Counted from the first letter of the stretch, positions 33,459 to 41,886 are shown. The stretch is 64,000 nt of DNA from Nocardia cyriacigeorgica (GCF_029868385.1 NZ_JARWNX010000059.1:104432-168431), one strand, 5' to 3'. Notes: generated by a model from the sequence alone, not told the origin. Made by a program: numbers and translations.

Positions 33459-34928
33459 TCAGGCCGGATCTCCTGTCGATTCCAGATTCGCGGGCTCGTC
33501 CTCTGCTCGATGCAGTGGCAGCCAGACGGTGAATGTGGTGTCGCCCGGCCGGGATTCGAGCCGGATATCGCCGCGATGCTTGTGCACCACGATCCGGAAC
33601 GAGATGTCGAGGCCGAGGCCGGTGCCCTCGCCGACCGGTTTGGTGGTGAAGAACGGTTCGAAGATGCGCTCGCGCACCTCGGCGGGCACACCTGGGCCGG
33701 AGTCGTTGATCTGCACGGCGGCGCAATCGTTGTCGTGTCGGGTGCGGATGGTGAGCGTGCCCGACCCGTTCATCGCGTACACAGCGTTGTCGATCAGATT
33801 GGTCCACACCTGATTGAGTTCGGCCGCGTAGCAGGGGATCGGGGGCAGCGCGCGATCGTAATCCTTGACCACCTCGATCGAATCGCCGATCTTGCGGTTG
33901 AGCATCACCAGCGTGCTGTCGATCAGTTCGTGCAGGTCGACCACCTGGAACGGGGCCCGGTCCATCTGCGAATACTGTTTGGCCGCACCGACGAGGGTGG
34001 AGATGCGGGTGGTCGAATCCGCGATCTCGTTCATCAGCAATTCGGTTTCGATGGTGTAGTTCAGCCAGCGGATCGCGCCTTCGAGCACCTGCGGGGTGGT
34101 GTCGGCGAGGGTCGCGGCCACCCGGTCGAGCCAGTCGGCATCGACACCGGCCTGTACGAAGGTCGGTGCGATATCCCATCCATCGGCGATACCGCGCTCG
34201 TCGAACCATTCGCCGAGCAGATCCTCACGGTCGGCCGCCTCGAGCGGAGTCAGGTCGGGCGCTTTGGCGACCTGGGCCGCGGCCTCCTCCTGTAAACGCA
34301 CCAGCGCCTCCAACGAGGCGGTATCGAATTTGCCCTGCGCCATCATGGCCAGTTTGTGCCGCATTCCGGCGATCCGATCGCGCAGCCCGGAGGTGGCGCG
34401 CACGGCGGCAGCAGCGGGGTTGTTCAACTCGTGGGTCAGGCCCGCCGACAGTGAACCCAGCGCCAGCAGCCGTTCTCGCTGAGCGATGCGCGCGTTGCTG
34501 TTGCGCTGGCCGAAGAACGCGCCCTCGAGCAGATGCACCGCCATCGGGAACCATTCGTGCATCATCCGCGCGAAGATGGCGGCGTCGAGCACGAAGAACC
34601 GGGACGGCCGCGTGACATACATCGAACCGCCGTAGTGCTGATCGGCCCGTTCACCCAGATAGGCCGCCCACGCCCCGGCATAGGAACCGCGGTGGTCGGT
34701 GCGCACCATCTCGATCTCCTGGCCGCCGGACAGTTTGGTCAACCGCACCTCACCGTCCATCAGCACGTAGAAGCAGGTGGCGGCATCGCCTTCGCGATAG
34801 ACCGGGCCCGGTTCGATGCGCTCGACCCGACCATCGGCACACAACCAGGCCAGCTGCTCGTCATCGAGCTTTTCGAACAGGAACAGTGTGCGCAGTTCCG
34901 CCGGATCACAGATCAGTTCCTTGCCCAC
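33459..34928 (-). CDS. Soluble histidine kinase with N-terminal cyclic-nucleotide-binding-like domain
   Basis: The protein is 489 residues with a GTG start and no transmembrane helix, so the kinase is cytosolic. Residues ~10-130 form a CRP-type beta-barrel (GPVYREGDAATCFYVLMDGEVRL), but the phosphate-binding cassette that normally reads FGE...RxAT is replaced by GAWAAYLGERADQHYGG, so cAMP binding is doubtful. His166 in LSAGLTHELNNPAA is the phospho-acceptor. ATP-binding boxes follow: NQVWTNLIDNAVYAM (N), DSGPG (G1), FEPFFTTK (F) and GTGLGLDIS (G2). The gene begins 12 bp after the response-regulator/flavoprotein gene, which is its obvious partner. Confidence 0.92.
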   Translation of the reverse strand: MGKELICDPAELRTLFLFEKLDDEQLAWLCADGRVERIEPGPVYREGDAATCFYVLMDGEVRLTKLSGGQEIEMVRTDHRGSYAGAWAAYLGERADQHYGGSMYVTRPSRFFVLDAAIFARMMHEWFPMAVHLLEGAFFGQRNSNARIAQRERLLALGSLSAGLTHELNNPAAAAVRATSGLRDRIAGMRHKLAMMAQGKFDTASLEALVRLQEEAAAQVAKAPDLTPLEAADREDLLGEWFDERGIADGWDIAPTFVQAGVDADWLDRVAATLADTTPQVLEGAIRWLNYTIETELLMNEIADSTTRISTLVGAAKQYSQMDRAPFQVVDLHELIDSTLVMLNRKIGDSIEVVKDYDRALPPIPCYAAELNQVWTNLIDNAVYAMNGSGTLTIRTRHDNDCAAVQINDSGPGVPAEVRERIFEPFFTTKPVGEGTGLGLDISFRIVVHKHRGDIRLESRPGDTTFTVWLPLHRAEDEPANLESTGDPA

Positions 34929-34940
34929 GGCCCGACCCTC

Positions 34941-36608
34941 CTATGCCAGATACCGGTGCACGAGCATGACCGCCATCGCGCCCTCACCGACGGCCGAGGC
35001 CACCCGCTTGGCCGATTCGGCGTGCACGTCACCGGCCACGAACACCCCTGGCACGCTGGTCTCCAGATGGTGCGGTGGCCGCGGCAGTTCCCAACCGGCC
35101 GGGCGGGCGCCGTCGACCAGCAGATCGGGGCCGGCGAGCACATAACCGGCGTTATCGCGCTGGACGACGGCGTCGAGCCAATCGGTCTGCGGCGCCGCGC
35201 CGATGAACAGGAACAGCCGCTCGGTGGGCGCCTTCTCCTCGGCGCCGGTCTCGTTATCGCGCAGCACGATGGTGTGCAGGTGATCATCACCGTCGACGCC
35301 GACCACTTCGGTGCGGGTGTGCACCCGGATGTTCGACGTCTGTGCGATCTGCTGGATCAGATAGTGGGACATGGATTTCTCCAGCGAATCCCCACGCACC
35401 ACCAGATGCACCGTTCGGGCGTTGCGGGACAGGAACATCGCGGCCTGACCCGCCGAATTCGCGCCGCCGACGATATAGACCTCGTGTTCGGCGCATTCGG
35501 CGGCCTCGGTCATCGCCGAGCCGTAATACACGCCGCGTCCGGTGAATTCGTCGACGCCCGGCGCCGGATGACGCCGATAGTCCACGCCCGTGGCGATGAT
35601 CACGGTGTGCCCGCACAGCCGTCCGCCGTCGGCGAAGCGCACCGTGCGCGCCGAACCGTTGACCTCGAGCCCGACCACTTCGCGGGTGGTGATCACCTCC
35701 GCGCCGAATTTGGCGGCCTGGCGGCGCGCCCGGTCGGCCAGCTGCGCGCCCGACAGGCCGTCGGGGAAGCCGAGATAGTTCTCGATGCGCGAACTCTGCC
35801 CCGCCTGTCCGCCGGTGGCGGTGCGTTCGACCAGCACGGTGCGCAGCCCCTCGGACGCGCCGTACACCGCCGCGCCAAGTCCGGCGGGACCGCCGCCGAC
35901 CACGATCAGATCGTAGAAATCACCGACCGGTTCGGTGCTGAGTCCGACGCTGGTGGCCAGTTCGTTGTCGGTCGGTTGCAGTAGCGCCTGTCCGTCGGCG
36001 GTGATCACCACCGGACATCGGCGCGGATCGGCGCCCGCGGCCTCGAGCAGCCGCGCGCCCTCCGGTTCGTCGGCCGGATACCAGCGGTAGGGCAGCTGAT
36101 TACGAGCCAGGAACTCACGCACCTGCGACGACCGCGGCGACCAACGATTACCGATCACCTTGGTCCCGGTCACCGGCCGCTGATCGCTACCGCGCCACGC
36201 TTCCAGCAGGGCGTCGAGCACCGGGTACAGCTTCTCTTCCGGTGGGTCCCACGGTTTGAGCAGGTAGTGGTCGAGATCGATGATGTTGATCGCGTCGATC
36301 GCGGCATTGGTGTCGGCGTAGGCCGTGAGCAGTACGCGCCGCGCGTACGGATGCAGGTCCATGGCCTGTTCGAGGAATTCGATGCCGTCCATGCCCGGCA
36401 TCCGGTAGTCGGCGATCAGCACGGCGACGGGTTGGTCGCGCAGTTTCAGTTCGCGCAATGCCTCGAGCGCCTGTGGACCCGATTCGGCGCGCAGGATGCG
36501 GTAGTCGGCGCCGTAGCGGCGGCGCAGGTCGCGGACCACTGCCCTGGAGACGCCCGGATCGTCGTCGACGCTGAGAATGGCCGGTTTGGGTGCGGCGGGG
36601 GAACTCAC
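34941..36608 (-). CDS. Response regulator fused to thioredoxin-reductase-like FAD/NAD(P) oxidoreductase
   Basis: The protein is 555 residues from a GTG at 36608, with CATACT six bases upstream and no ribosome site. Residues 1-~125 are a REC domain (DDD 15-17, phospho-acceptor Asp67 in IADYRMPGMDG, Thr95, Lys in LLKPWDPPEE). About 150-250 is a thioredoxin/glutaredoxin-like fold without CxxC (SPRSSQVREFLARNQLPYRW). The last ~300 residues have the FAD motif VVGGGPAGLGAAVY, the NADPH motif VGGANSAGQAA and GVFVAGDV. The CxxC of thioredoxin reductase is gone: the expected spot reads YYGSAMTEAAECAEH. Phosphorylation presumably gates electron transfer or partner choice. There is no DNA-binding domain. 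Confidence 0.9.
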   Translation of the reverse strand: MSSPAAPKPAILSVDDDPGVSRAVVRDLRRRYGADYRILRAESGPQALEALRELKLRDQPVAVLIADYRMPGMDGIEFLEQAMDLHPYARRVLLTAYADTNAAIDAINIIDLDHYLLKPWDPPEEKLYPVLDALLEAWRGSDQRPVTGTKVIGNRWSPRSSQVREFLARNQLPYRWYPADEPEGARLLEAAGADPRRCPVVITADGQALLQPTDNELATSVGLSTEPVGDFYDLIVVGGGPAGLGAAVYGASEGLRTVLVERTATGGQAGQSSRIENYLGFPDGLSGAQLADRARRQAAKFGAEVITTREVVGLEVNGSARTVRFADGGRLCGHTVIIATGVDYRRHPAPGVDEFTGRGVYYGSAMTEAAECAEHEVYIVGGANSAGQAAMFLSRNARTVHLVVRGDSLEKSMSHYLIQQIAQTSNIRVHTRTEVVGVDGDDHLHTIVLRDNETGAEEKAPTERLFLFIGAAPQTDWLDAVVQRDNAGYVLAGPDLLVDGARPAGWELPRPPHHLETSVPGVFVAGDVHAESAKRVASAVGEGAMAVMLVHRYLA

Positions 36609-36661
36609 CTCACGAGTATGGAGGCTCGTCGGGGTGGTTGTCGTCGGCGCGGACCGGCCGC

Positions 36662-36838
36662 TCACACGCGGTGATGCAGTACCAGGTCGAGTTCGGTTGG
36701 AGTGAGCAGTCTTTCGAGGCGCTCCTCGACACGCGGAGTCGATTCCCCTTCGGGTTCGATCAAGGGGAGCTGGGGAAGACGGTTCGCCGCTCGACTCGGT
36801 TGCGGCGGATGACGATGAATCAGGGAGCGCAGGTTCAC
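36662..36838 (-). CDS. Possible micro-protein heading the redox-signalling operon
   Basis: A GTG-initiated 58-residue frame: MNLRSLIHRHPPQPSRAANR then LPQLPLIEPEGESTP and a C-terminal predicted amphipathic helix RVEERLERLLTPTELDLVLH. A GAGG sits about nine bases before the GTG, and the stop is 53 bp before the regulator gene in the same direction. The composition (basic, proline-rich front and acidic back) does not resemble the shadow frames around it. I recognise no family. It could be a leader peptide, a small partner of the kinase system, or chance. Confidence 0.4.
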   Translation of the reverse strand: MNLRSLIHRHPPQPSRAANRLPQLPLIEPEGESTPRVEERLERLLTPTELDLVLHHRV

Positions 36839-37007
36839 GGCCGATCACCTCACGTTGCGGACGGTTCGCTGGTGGCTGTGTCTCTCGTCTATCCCCATTG
36901 TGCGCCGGTCGTTACATTCGCCGCCCGCAGACATGCGAAAATGTGACCTGAGCATCTTCCCGATTATGATGTGCGTTACTCGCAGTCTCATATAACCGGA
37001 GGCAGAC
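36839..37007. other. Divergent promoter region, redox operon and SRPBCC gene
   Basis: Non-coding, with a noticeably AT-richer patch at 36940-36995 (GCGAAAATGTGACC, CCCGATTATGATGTGCG, CAGTCTCATATAACC). CATATAAC just before the GGAGG site probably holds the -10 of the SRPBCC gene. The promoter of the leftward operon is not clear. Confidence 0.4.
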
Positions 37008-37463
37008 TTGCCGAAGAATCTCGAAGCCGCCATCGATATCGCCGCACCCCCGGAGCAGGTCTGGGCCGTGATCTCCGATCTGAAGCGGATGCCGGAGTTC
37101 AGCCCGCAATGCGTCCGCATGGTTGCGCTCGGCACCCCGAAGGCGGGTACCTGGACGATCAACCTGAACAAGGACGGCTGGAAGCGCTGGCCGACGACCT
37201 CGCGCATCGTCCGCTTCGAACCGAACCAGGCCTTCGCCTTCCGGATGAACGAGAACGCCACCGTCTGGAGCTACACCCTGGAACCGACCGCGTCCGGCAC
37301 CCGGCTGATCGAGCGCCGCGATGTGCCCAACGGCGTCACCTGGGTGGTGCGCAAGGCCATCGACGGGGTGCTCGGCGGCGAGGAAGCCTTCGAAGCCGCG
37401 CTGGTGCAGGGGATGAACGAGACCCTCGGCAAGATCAAGACGACCGTCGAGGCGGGCGCGTAG
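37008..37463 (+). CDS. SRPBCC-family (polyketide cyclase/START-like) protein
   Basis: The protein is 151 residues with a TTG start preceded at ideal distance by CGGAGG (36997-37002). The SRPBCC fold begins EAAIDIAAPPEQVWAVISDLKRMPEFSP and continues with TRIVRFEPNQAFAFRM-type strands and a long C-terminal helix (GEEAFEAALVQGMNETLGKI). These helix-grip proteins bind lipids, polyketides or sterols or act as cyclases; no catalytic residues can be assigned. It is convergent with fabH (21 bp between stops). Confidence 0.87.
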   Translation: MPKNLEAAIDIAAPPEQVWAVISDLKRMPEFSPQCVRMVALGTPKAGTWTINLNKDGWKRWPTTSRIVRFEPNQAFAFRMNENATVWSYTLEPTASGTRLIERRDVPNGVTWVVRKAIDGVLGGEEAFEAALVQGMNETLGKIKTTVEAGA

Positions 37464-37484
37464 CTCGCACCCGCCACCGGCCGC

Positions 37485-38516
37485 TCAGGACTGCCAGTTC
37501 GGCAGCGCCACCACCTGCGCGGCCCAGGACAGGCCCGCGCCGAACGCGATGAGCAGCGCGGTATCGCCCGGCTTGGACTGACCGGTGCGCAGCAACTGCT
37601 CCATGGCCAACGGGATCGAGGCGGCCGAGGTATTACCGGTCTCCTCGATATCGTTGGCCAGCGCGCAATCGTCGGGAAGCTTCAGCACCCTTGCCATGAT
37701 CTCGATGATCCGGCCGTTGGCCTGATGCGGGATCATCGCGTCGAGATCGTCGGTGGACAGGCCCGCGCGATCGATCGCCTCGCGGCACACCTTCTCCAGA
37801 GAATGCGCGGCCCAGCGGAATACCGCCGTGCCCTCCATCGCCAGATACGGCCGGACCGCGTCCAGGCCCTTCTCCTCGATCTCGGTGAAGAACTCCACCC
37901 AGTCCTTGTCCTGACGGATGGCGTGATGCTGGGTGCCGTCCGAGCCCCAGACCGTGGGACCGATGCCCTGCTCATCGGACGGGCCGACCACGACCGCGCC
38001 CGCGCCGTCGGCGAACAGGAACGCGGTGGAGCGGTCGGCGGGATTGATCGCGTCGGTCAGTTTCTCCACACCGACCACCAGCACATGGCGCGCCGTGCCC
38101 GCCCGCACCAGATCCGAGGCGAGCGCGAGCGCATGGCAGAAACCGGCGCATCCGGCGGAGATATCGAAGGCCGCCGGGCTGTTCATGCCGAGGTCGGTGG
38201 CGATCTGCGGCGCCGCCGCCGGTGTGAGCAACAGATGGGTCGAGGTGGCAACGATGACGCAATCGACCTGATCGGCTTCGAGGCCCGCCGATTCCAGCGC
38301 GCCGCGCGAGGCCGCGACGCTCATGCTCTTGATGGTCTCCGAATCATCGGCGAAGCGCCGGGTACGGATACCGGACCTGGTCCGTATCCATTCGTCGCTC
38401 GAGTCGATCGGGCCCGCTACCTCGTCGTTCGTGACCACCCGGGCGGGGCGGTACACGCCGAGCCCGAGGATCGCCGTGTGCTCTGCGCCAGTGGTCTGGG
38501 CGAATCGAGCAGCCAT
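37485..38516 (-). CDS. fabH: Beta-ketoacyl-ACP synthase III
   Basis: The protein is 343 residues. The catalytic triad is Cys123 in SAGCAGF, His264 in MIPHQANGRI and Asn295 in EETGNTSAAS, so the enzyme is complete. FabH starts fatty-acid or FAS-II chains by condensing acyl-CoA with malonyl-ACP. It is not in a fab cluster; neighbours are an SRPBCC protein and a GlsB-like membrane protein, so a dedicated role in lipid or polyketide priming is possible. The 235-bp upstream gap has a small inverted repeat. Confidence 0.93.
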   Translation of the reverse strand: MAARFAQTTGAEHTAILGLGVYRPARVVTNDEVAGPIDSSDEWIRTRSGIRTRRFADDSETIKSMSVAASRGALESAGLEADQVDCVIVATSTHLLLTPAAAPQIATDLGMNSPAAFDISAGCAGFCHALALASDLVRAGTARHVLVVGVEKLTDAINPADRSTAFLFADGAGAVVVGPSDEQGIGPTVWGSDGTQHHAIRQDKDWVEFFTEIEEKGLDAVRPYLAMEGTAVFRWAAHSLEKVCREAIDRAGLSTDDLDAMIPHQANGRIIEIMARVLKLPDDCALANDIEETGNTSAASIPLAMEQLLRTGQSKPGDTALLIAFGAGLSWAAQVVALPNWQS

Positions 38517-38627
38517 GGTGCGTCTCCTATGTACCTGCGGCGCCGCCGCCGGGTCGTCCCCGAATATCGATGCGGATCCTCACTGGTCGATAGCTACGAA
38601 TCAGCTGGTACTACGCGACCCGTAGAC

Positions 38628-38642
38628 ATGAGGCTCCCTCAT
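38628..38642. promoter_or_regulatory. ATGAGG-N3-CCTCAT inverted repeat upstream of fabH
   Basis: Perfect 6-bp arms with a 3-nt spacer in the divergent gap between fabH and the GlsB-like gene. It is a candidate operator; the bound protein is unknown. Confidence 0.35.
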
Positions 38643-38751
38643 ATTAGCGCTACCGATGCGGGGCCGGAGTGCGTATTCTCACAATGACCCGGGTATATCC
38701 CTGGCACACGCCGCGAACGGCGGCGTGCCCAACTGAGGATTCGAGGTCGCC

Positions 38752-39024
38752 ATGCTCGGAATCGGGATCATCGCGTGGATCATCATCGGGGGGCTTGCGG
38801 GCTGGATCGCGAGCAAGATCATGAAAACCGACGCTCAACAGGGGATTCTGCTCAATATCGTGGTCGGCATCGTCGGCGGTCTGCTCGGCGGTTTCGTGCT
38901 GGCACTGTTCGGCGTAGACGTCGAGAGCGCGGGCTGGTTCTTCAGCTTCTTCACCTGCCTTGCCGGTGCCTGCATCCTGCTCTACCTGGTCAAACTCTTC
39001 ACCGGGCGTAAGTCCACGCTCTGA
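38752..39024 (+). CDS. GlsB/YeaQ/YmgE-family stress-response membrane protein
   Basis: The protein is 90 residues with three hydrophobic helices: IGIIAWIIIGGLAGWIASKI, a glycine-rich central helix NIVVGIVGGLLGGFVLALFG and a C-terminal FSFFTCLAGACILLYLV. This is the transglycosylase-associated/GlsB family, small proteins induced by general and envelope stress with unknown mechanism. A GAGG precedes the ATG. It stands alone, divergent from fabH. Confidence 0.88.
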   Translation: MLGIGIIAWIIIGGLAGWIASKIMKTDAQQGILLNIVVGIVGGLLGGFVLALFGVDVESAGWFFSFFTCLAGACILLYLVKLFTGRKSTL

Positions 39025-39178
39025 CACCGGGTGCCACGGGCGCGGTTCCCGTAAGGTGTGATCGCTTGCGCCGAACCCGTTCGACGAAGAGTTGCCATCC
39101 GTCGACGGGCCGCGAGACCGTCACCGTGACGGGCCTCGAGCGGCGCGTTCGTTTGCACCTAGCACGAAAGAGGAGCCT

Positions 39179-39904
39179 GTGGCACGCCGTCCCACCCCGC
39201 CCGGCACGCCTGAACGCACCGGCCTCGGCCATGTCGCCGATCTGGTGCGCAATGCGATCCCACCGCTACATCCGGCCGGATTGCCGTTCGTCGCGGCGCC
39301 GCTGGCCGTCGCGGTACTCGGCGGTAAGCGGCGGTGGGTGCGCCGCGGTGGGCTCGCGGCCGCGGCGGCCTGCGCGACGTTCTTCCGGCATCCGCACCGG
39401 GTGCCGCCGAACCGCGCCGGCGCCGTCGTCGCACCCGCCGACGGTGAGATCGCCCTTGTCGACACCGCGGTGCCGCCTGCCGAACTCGGCCTCGGCGATC
39501 AGCCGCTGCCACGGGTGAGCATTTTCCTGTCCGTGCTCGACGTGCACGTGCAGCGGGTGCCCGTCTCCGGGACCGTGCGCACCGTCGAGCATCAGGCCGG
39601 GCAGTTCCGCTCCGCCGATCTGCCCGAGGCCAGCTCGGTGAACGAGCGCAACAGCATGGTCATCGATACCCCCGCCGGTGAGCAGATCGTGGTGGTGCAG
39701 ATCGCCGGGCTGCTGGCCCGCCGCATCGTCTGCGATGCGAAGCCCGGTGATGTGCTCACCATCGGCGACACCTACGGCCTGATCCGGTTCGGCTCCCGTG
39801 TCGACACCTATTTCCCGGCGGGCACCGAACTGCTCGTCGACGTCGGTCAGCGCACTATCGGCGCCGAGACCGTCCTGGCCGTATTGCCCACCACCGGGTC
39901 ATGA
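39179..39904 (+). CDS. psd: Phosphatidylserine decarboxylase proenzyme
   Basis: The protein is 241 residues from the GTG at 39179, behind GAGGAG (39170-39175). It has a short hydrophobic N-terminal region (PFVAAPLAVAVLGG...RRGGLAAAAACATFF). FRHPHRVPPN and VVAPADGEI come next, then SVLDVHVQRVPVSG, MVIDT and the self-cleavage site IRFGSRVD, where Ser becomes the pyruvoyl cofactor. It converts phosphatidylserine to phosphatidylethanolamine at the membrane. It is the short archaeal/actinobacterial form. Its stop overlaps the pssA start by 4 bp. Confidence 0.94.
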   Translation: MARRPTPPGTPERTGLGHVADLVRNAIPPLHPAGLPFVAAPLAVAVLGGKRRWVRRGGLAAAAACATFFRHPHRVPPNRAGAVVAPADGEIALVDTAVPPAELGLGDQPLPRVSIFLSVLDVHVQRVPVSGTVRTVEHQAGQFRSADLPEASSVNERNSMVIDTPAGEQIVVVQIAGLLARRIVCDAKPGDVLTIGDTYGLIRFGSRVDTYFPAGTELLVDVGQRTIGAETVLAVLPTTGS

Positions 39905-40836
39905 TGGAGCAGGACACCGCCGGACGGCGGCGCCGGTCGATCCGGTTGCTGCCGAGCATGGTCACCATCATGGCGCTGTGCTCCGGCCTGTCCGCGGTGA
40001 AATTCGCCCTCGACGGCGAATTCGGGGTTTCGCTCGCCATGATCGGCGCGGCGGCCGTGCTCGACACCCTCGACGGCCGCCTCGCGCGCATGCTGGCGGC
40101 CACCACCAAGATCGGCGCGGAACTCGACTCGCTGTCGGATGCCATCTCCTTCGGCGTCGCGCCCGCGCTGGTGCTCTACATCGGTTTGCTGAGCGACAAC
40201 AGCACCGGCTGGATCATCGCCCTGCTGTTCGCGGTCAGCATCGTGTTACGGCTGGCCCGATTCAACACCCTGATGGACGACGACACCCGCCCCGATTGGG
40301 CGCGTGAGTATTTCGTCGGCGTACCCGCCCCGGCCGCCGCACTCATCGCCCTCGCTCCGGTGGCGCTGTACGTGCAGTTCGGTGATGGCTGGTGGGTCGG
40401 TTTCGGCGTCGTTTCCGCATGGGCCGTCTTCGCTGCCCTGCTCGCGGTGAGCACCATCCCGACCCTGGCGATGAAGTCGGTATCGGTGGCCCCGCAGGCT
40501 GCCGCCGGTCTGCTGGTGCTGGTGGCCGCGGCTGCCGCGGCGCTGGTCACCTACCCGATCGTGCTGCTGCTGGTGCTGATCGTGCTGTACCTGGGCCACA
40601 TTCCGTTCGCCTGGTACTCACAGCGCTGGGTTGCGGCCCGGCCGGAGACCTGGGAGCACAAGCCCGCCGAACGTCGTGCGCAGCGACGGGCGGCGCGGCG
40701 GCGTCCGGTGATCAAGCGTCCGGCCATTCGCCGTCCCGCCATGCGTGGATCGTCGCGGCTGCGGCTGCGTCGTCCGGGCGGTAAACGCGAACAGGGCACC
40801 GTCGACACCCGCGAACAGGACGGCGTCGAGACCTGA
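39901..40836 (+). CDS. pssA: CDP-diacylglycerol-serine O-phosphatidyltransferase
   Basis: The protein is 311 residues with about eight transmembrane helices. The CDP-alcohol phosphatidyltransferase signature is complete: D-T-L-D-G-R-L-A-R-M-L then GAELDSLSD at the usual spacing (about residues 58-82). It makes phosphatidylserine from CDP-diacylglycerol and serine, feeding Psd. The last ~65 residues are an arginine-rich cytoplasmic tail (RRAQRRAARRRPVIKRP and so on), probably binding acidic lipid. The ATGA overlap with psd marks a coupled pair. Confidence 0.95.
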   Translation: MMEQDTAGRRRRSIRLLPSMVTIMALCSGLSAVKFALDGEFGVSLAMIGAAAVLDTLDGRLARMLAATTKIGAELDSLSDAISFGVAPALVLYIGLLSDNSTGWIIALLFAVSIVLRLARFNTLMDDDTRPDWAREYFVGVPAPAAALIALAPVALYVQFGDGWWVGFGVVSAWAVFAALLAVSTIPTLAMKSVSVAPQAAAGLLVLVAAAAAALVTYPIVLLLVLIVLYLGHIPFAWYSQRWVAARPETWEHKPAERRAQRRAARRRPVIKRPAIRRPAMRGSSRLRLRRPGGKREQGTVDTREQDGVET

Positions 40837-40880
40837 GCGTGTCCGGGTATCGTCCCTGCCGACAGTGAGGGAGGCAGGCG

Positions 40881-41762
40881 GTGGACGCACAGGGTCTGGT
40901 GGATTTCGAGGCCGAGCGTTCGCGCCTGTTCTCCCTCGCCTACCGGATGCTCGGCTCGGCGACCGAGGCTGAGGACGCGGTGCAGGAGACCTATCTGCGC
41001 TGGGAGGGTGCCGATCGCGGCGAGATCCGCTCGGCGCAGGCCTGGTTGACGACCGTGGTGGTGAATCTGTGCCGTACCTGGCTGGATTCGGCGCGGGCGC
41101 GGCGCGAGAGCTATGTGGGCCCGTGGCTGCCCGAGCCGGTGCCGACCGGCGCGGGTGATCTCGGTCCGCTGGAATCGGCGCAGGAGCGCGAACTCGTCTC
41201 GATGGCGCTGCTGACCGCGCTGGAACGGCTCTCACCTGTCGAACGCGCCGTGTTCGTCCTGCGCGAGGCCTTCGGATACTCGCACCGCGAGATCGCCGGA
41301 ATGCTGGAACTGTCCGAGGCCAATTCCCAGCAGATTCTGCACCGGGCGGGTCGTCGGGTGCGAGACGGTAAGGCGCGCTTCGACATTCCCGCCGCGCACG
41401 CGCGGGCGCTGCTGGAGCGGTTCTTCGCGGCTGCCCGCGGTGGTGATATCGCCGCATTGGAGCAGATGCTGGCCGCTGACGTGGTCTCCGTGGCCGACGG
41501 GGCCGGTATGGCGGGCGTGGCGCGCCGCCCGGTGGTCGGCGCACCGAAGGTGGCCCGCTATCTCACCAAACTGTTCGGCTGGGTGGTACCCGGTGTGACG
41601 ATCGAGATCGTCGAGATCAACGGGCTGCCAGCGGTATGTGCCTGGTCGGACGGTGCGCCGCTGGCGGTGTGCACGGCCGATACCGACGGCGCGGTGGTGA
41701 CCGCCCTGCGCCTGGTGGTGGCGCCGGACAAGCTCGGCTATTTCGGGCGCGCCACCGCCTGA
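40881..41762 (+). CDS. ECF41-type RNA polymerase sigma factor with SnoaL-like C-terminal domain
   Basis: The protein is 293 residues with a GTG start behind GGGAGG. Sigma region 2 runs about 10-75 (FSLAYRMLGSATEAEDAVQE), and region 4 about 110-165 (LSPVERAVFVLREAFGYSHREIAGML then helix-turn-helix). A SnoaL/NTF2-like domain makes up the rest. The ECF41 hallmark motifs are present: WLPEP at 82-86 in the linker and APDKL (NPDKL-type) at 281-285; the DGGGR-type motif is read as VADGAGM. ECF41 factors have no anti-sigma; the C-terminal domain both inhibits and assists. Their usual single target is an adjacent oxidoreductase or COE gene, and an NDH-2-like flavoprotein follows here. Confidence 0.92.
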   Translation: MDAQGLVDFEAERSRLFSLAYRMLGSATEAEDAVQETYLRWEGADRGEIRSAQAWLTTVVVNLCRTWLDSARARRESYVGPWLPEPVPTGAGDLGPLESAQERELVSMALLTALERLSPVERAVFVLREAFGYSHREIAGMLELSEANSQQILHRAGRRVRDGKARFDIPAAHARALLERFFAAARGGDIAALEQMLAADVVSVADGAGMAGVARRPVVGAPKVARYLTKLFGWVVPGVTIEIVEINGLPAVCAWSDGAPLAVCTADTDGAVVTALRLVVAPDKLGYFGRATA

Positions 41763-41859
41763 ACCGGTGAATGGCGGAGAGTCGGTAGCGGAGCATGCCG
41801 CATAGGCGATCCGGTTCAGGCTGATTCGCCGGTGCGTGACCGGGATCACGGCATCTCGC

Positions 41860-41886
41860 TGTCAGGGATCGGCGGGCCATCCGGTC
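41860..41886 (+). promoter_or_regulatory. Candidate ECF41-type promoter ahead of the flavoprotein gene
   Basis: TGTCAGG (41860-41866), 15 bases, then CGGTC (41882-41886) roughly fits the described ECF41 promoter (TGTCACA, about 15-16 bp, CGTC). A second TGTCACC at 41894-41900 fits the -35 better but leaves no CGTC and little room. The assignment is tentative. Confidence 0.35.
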
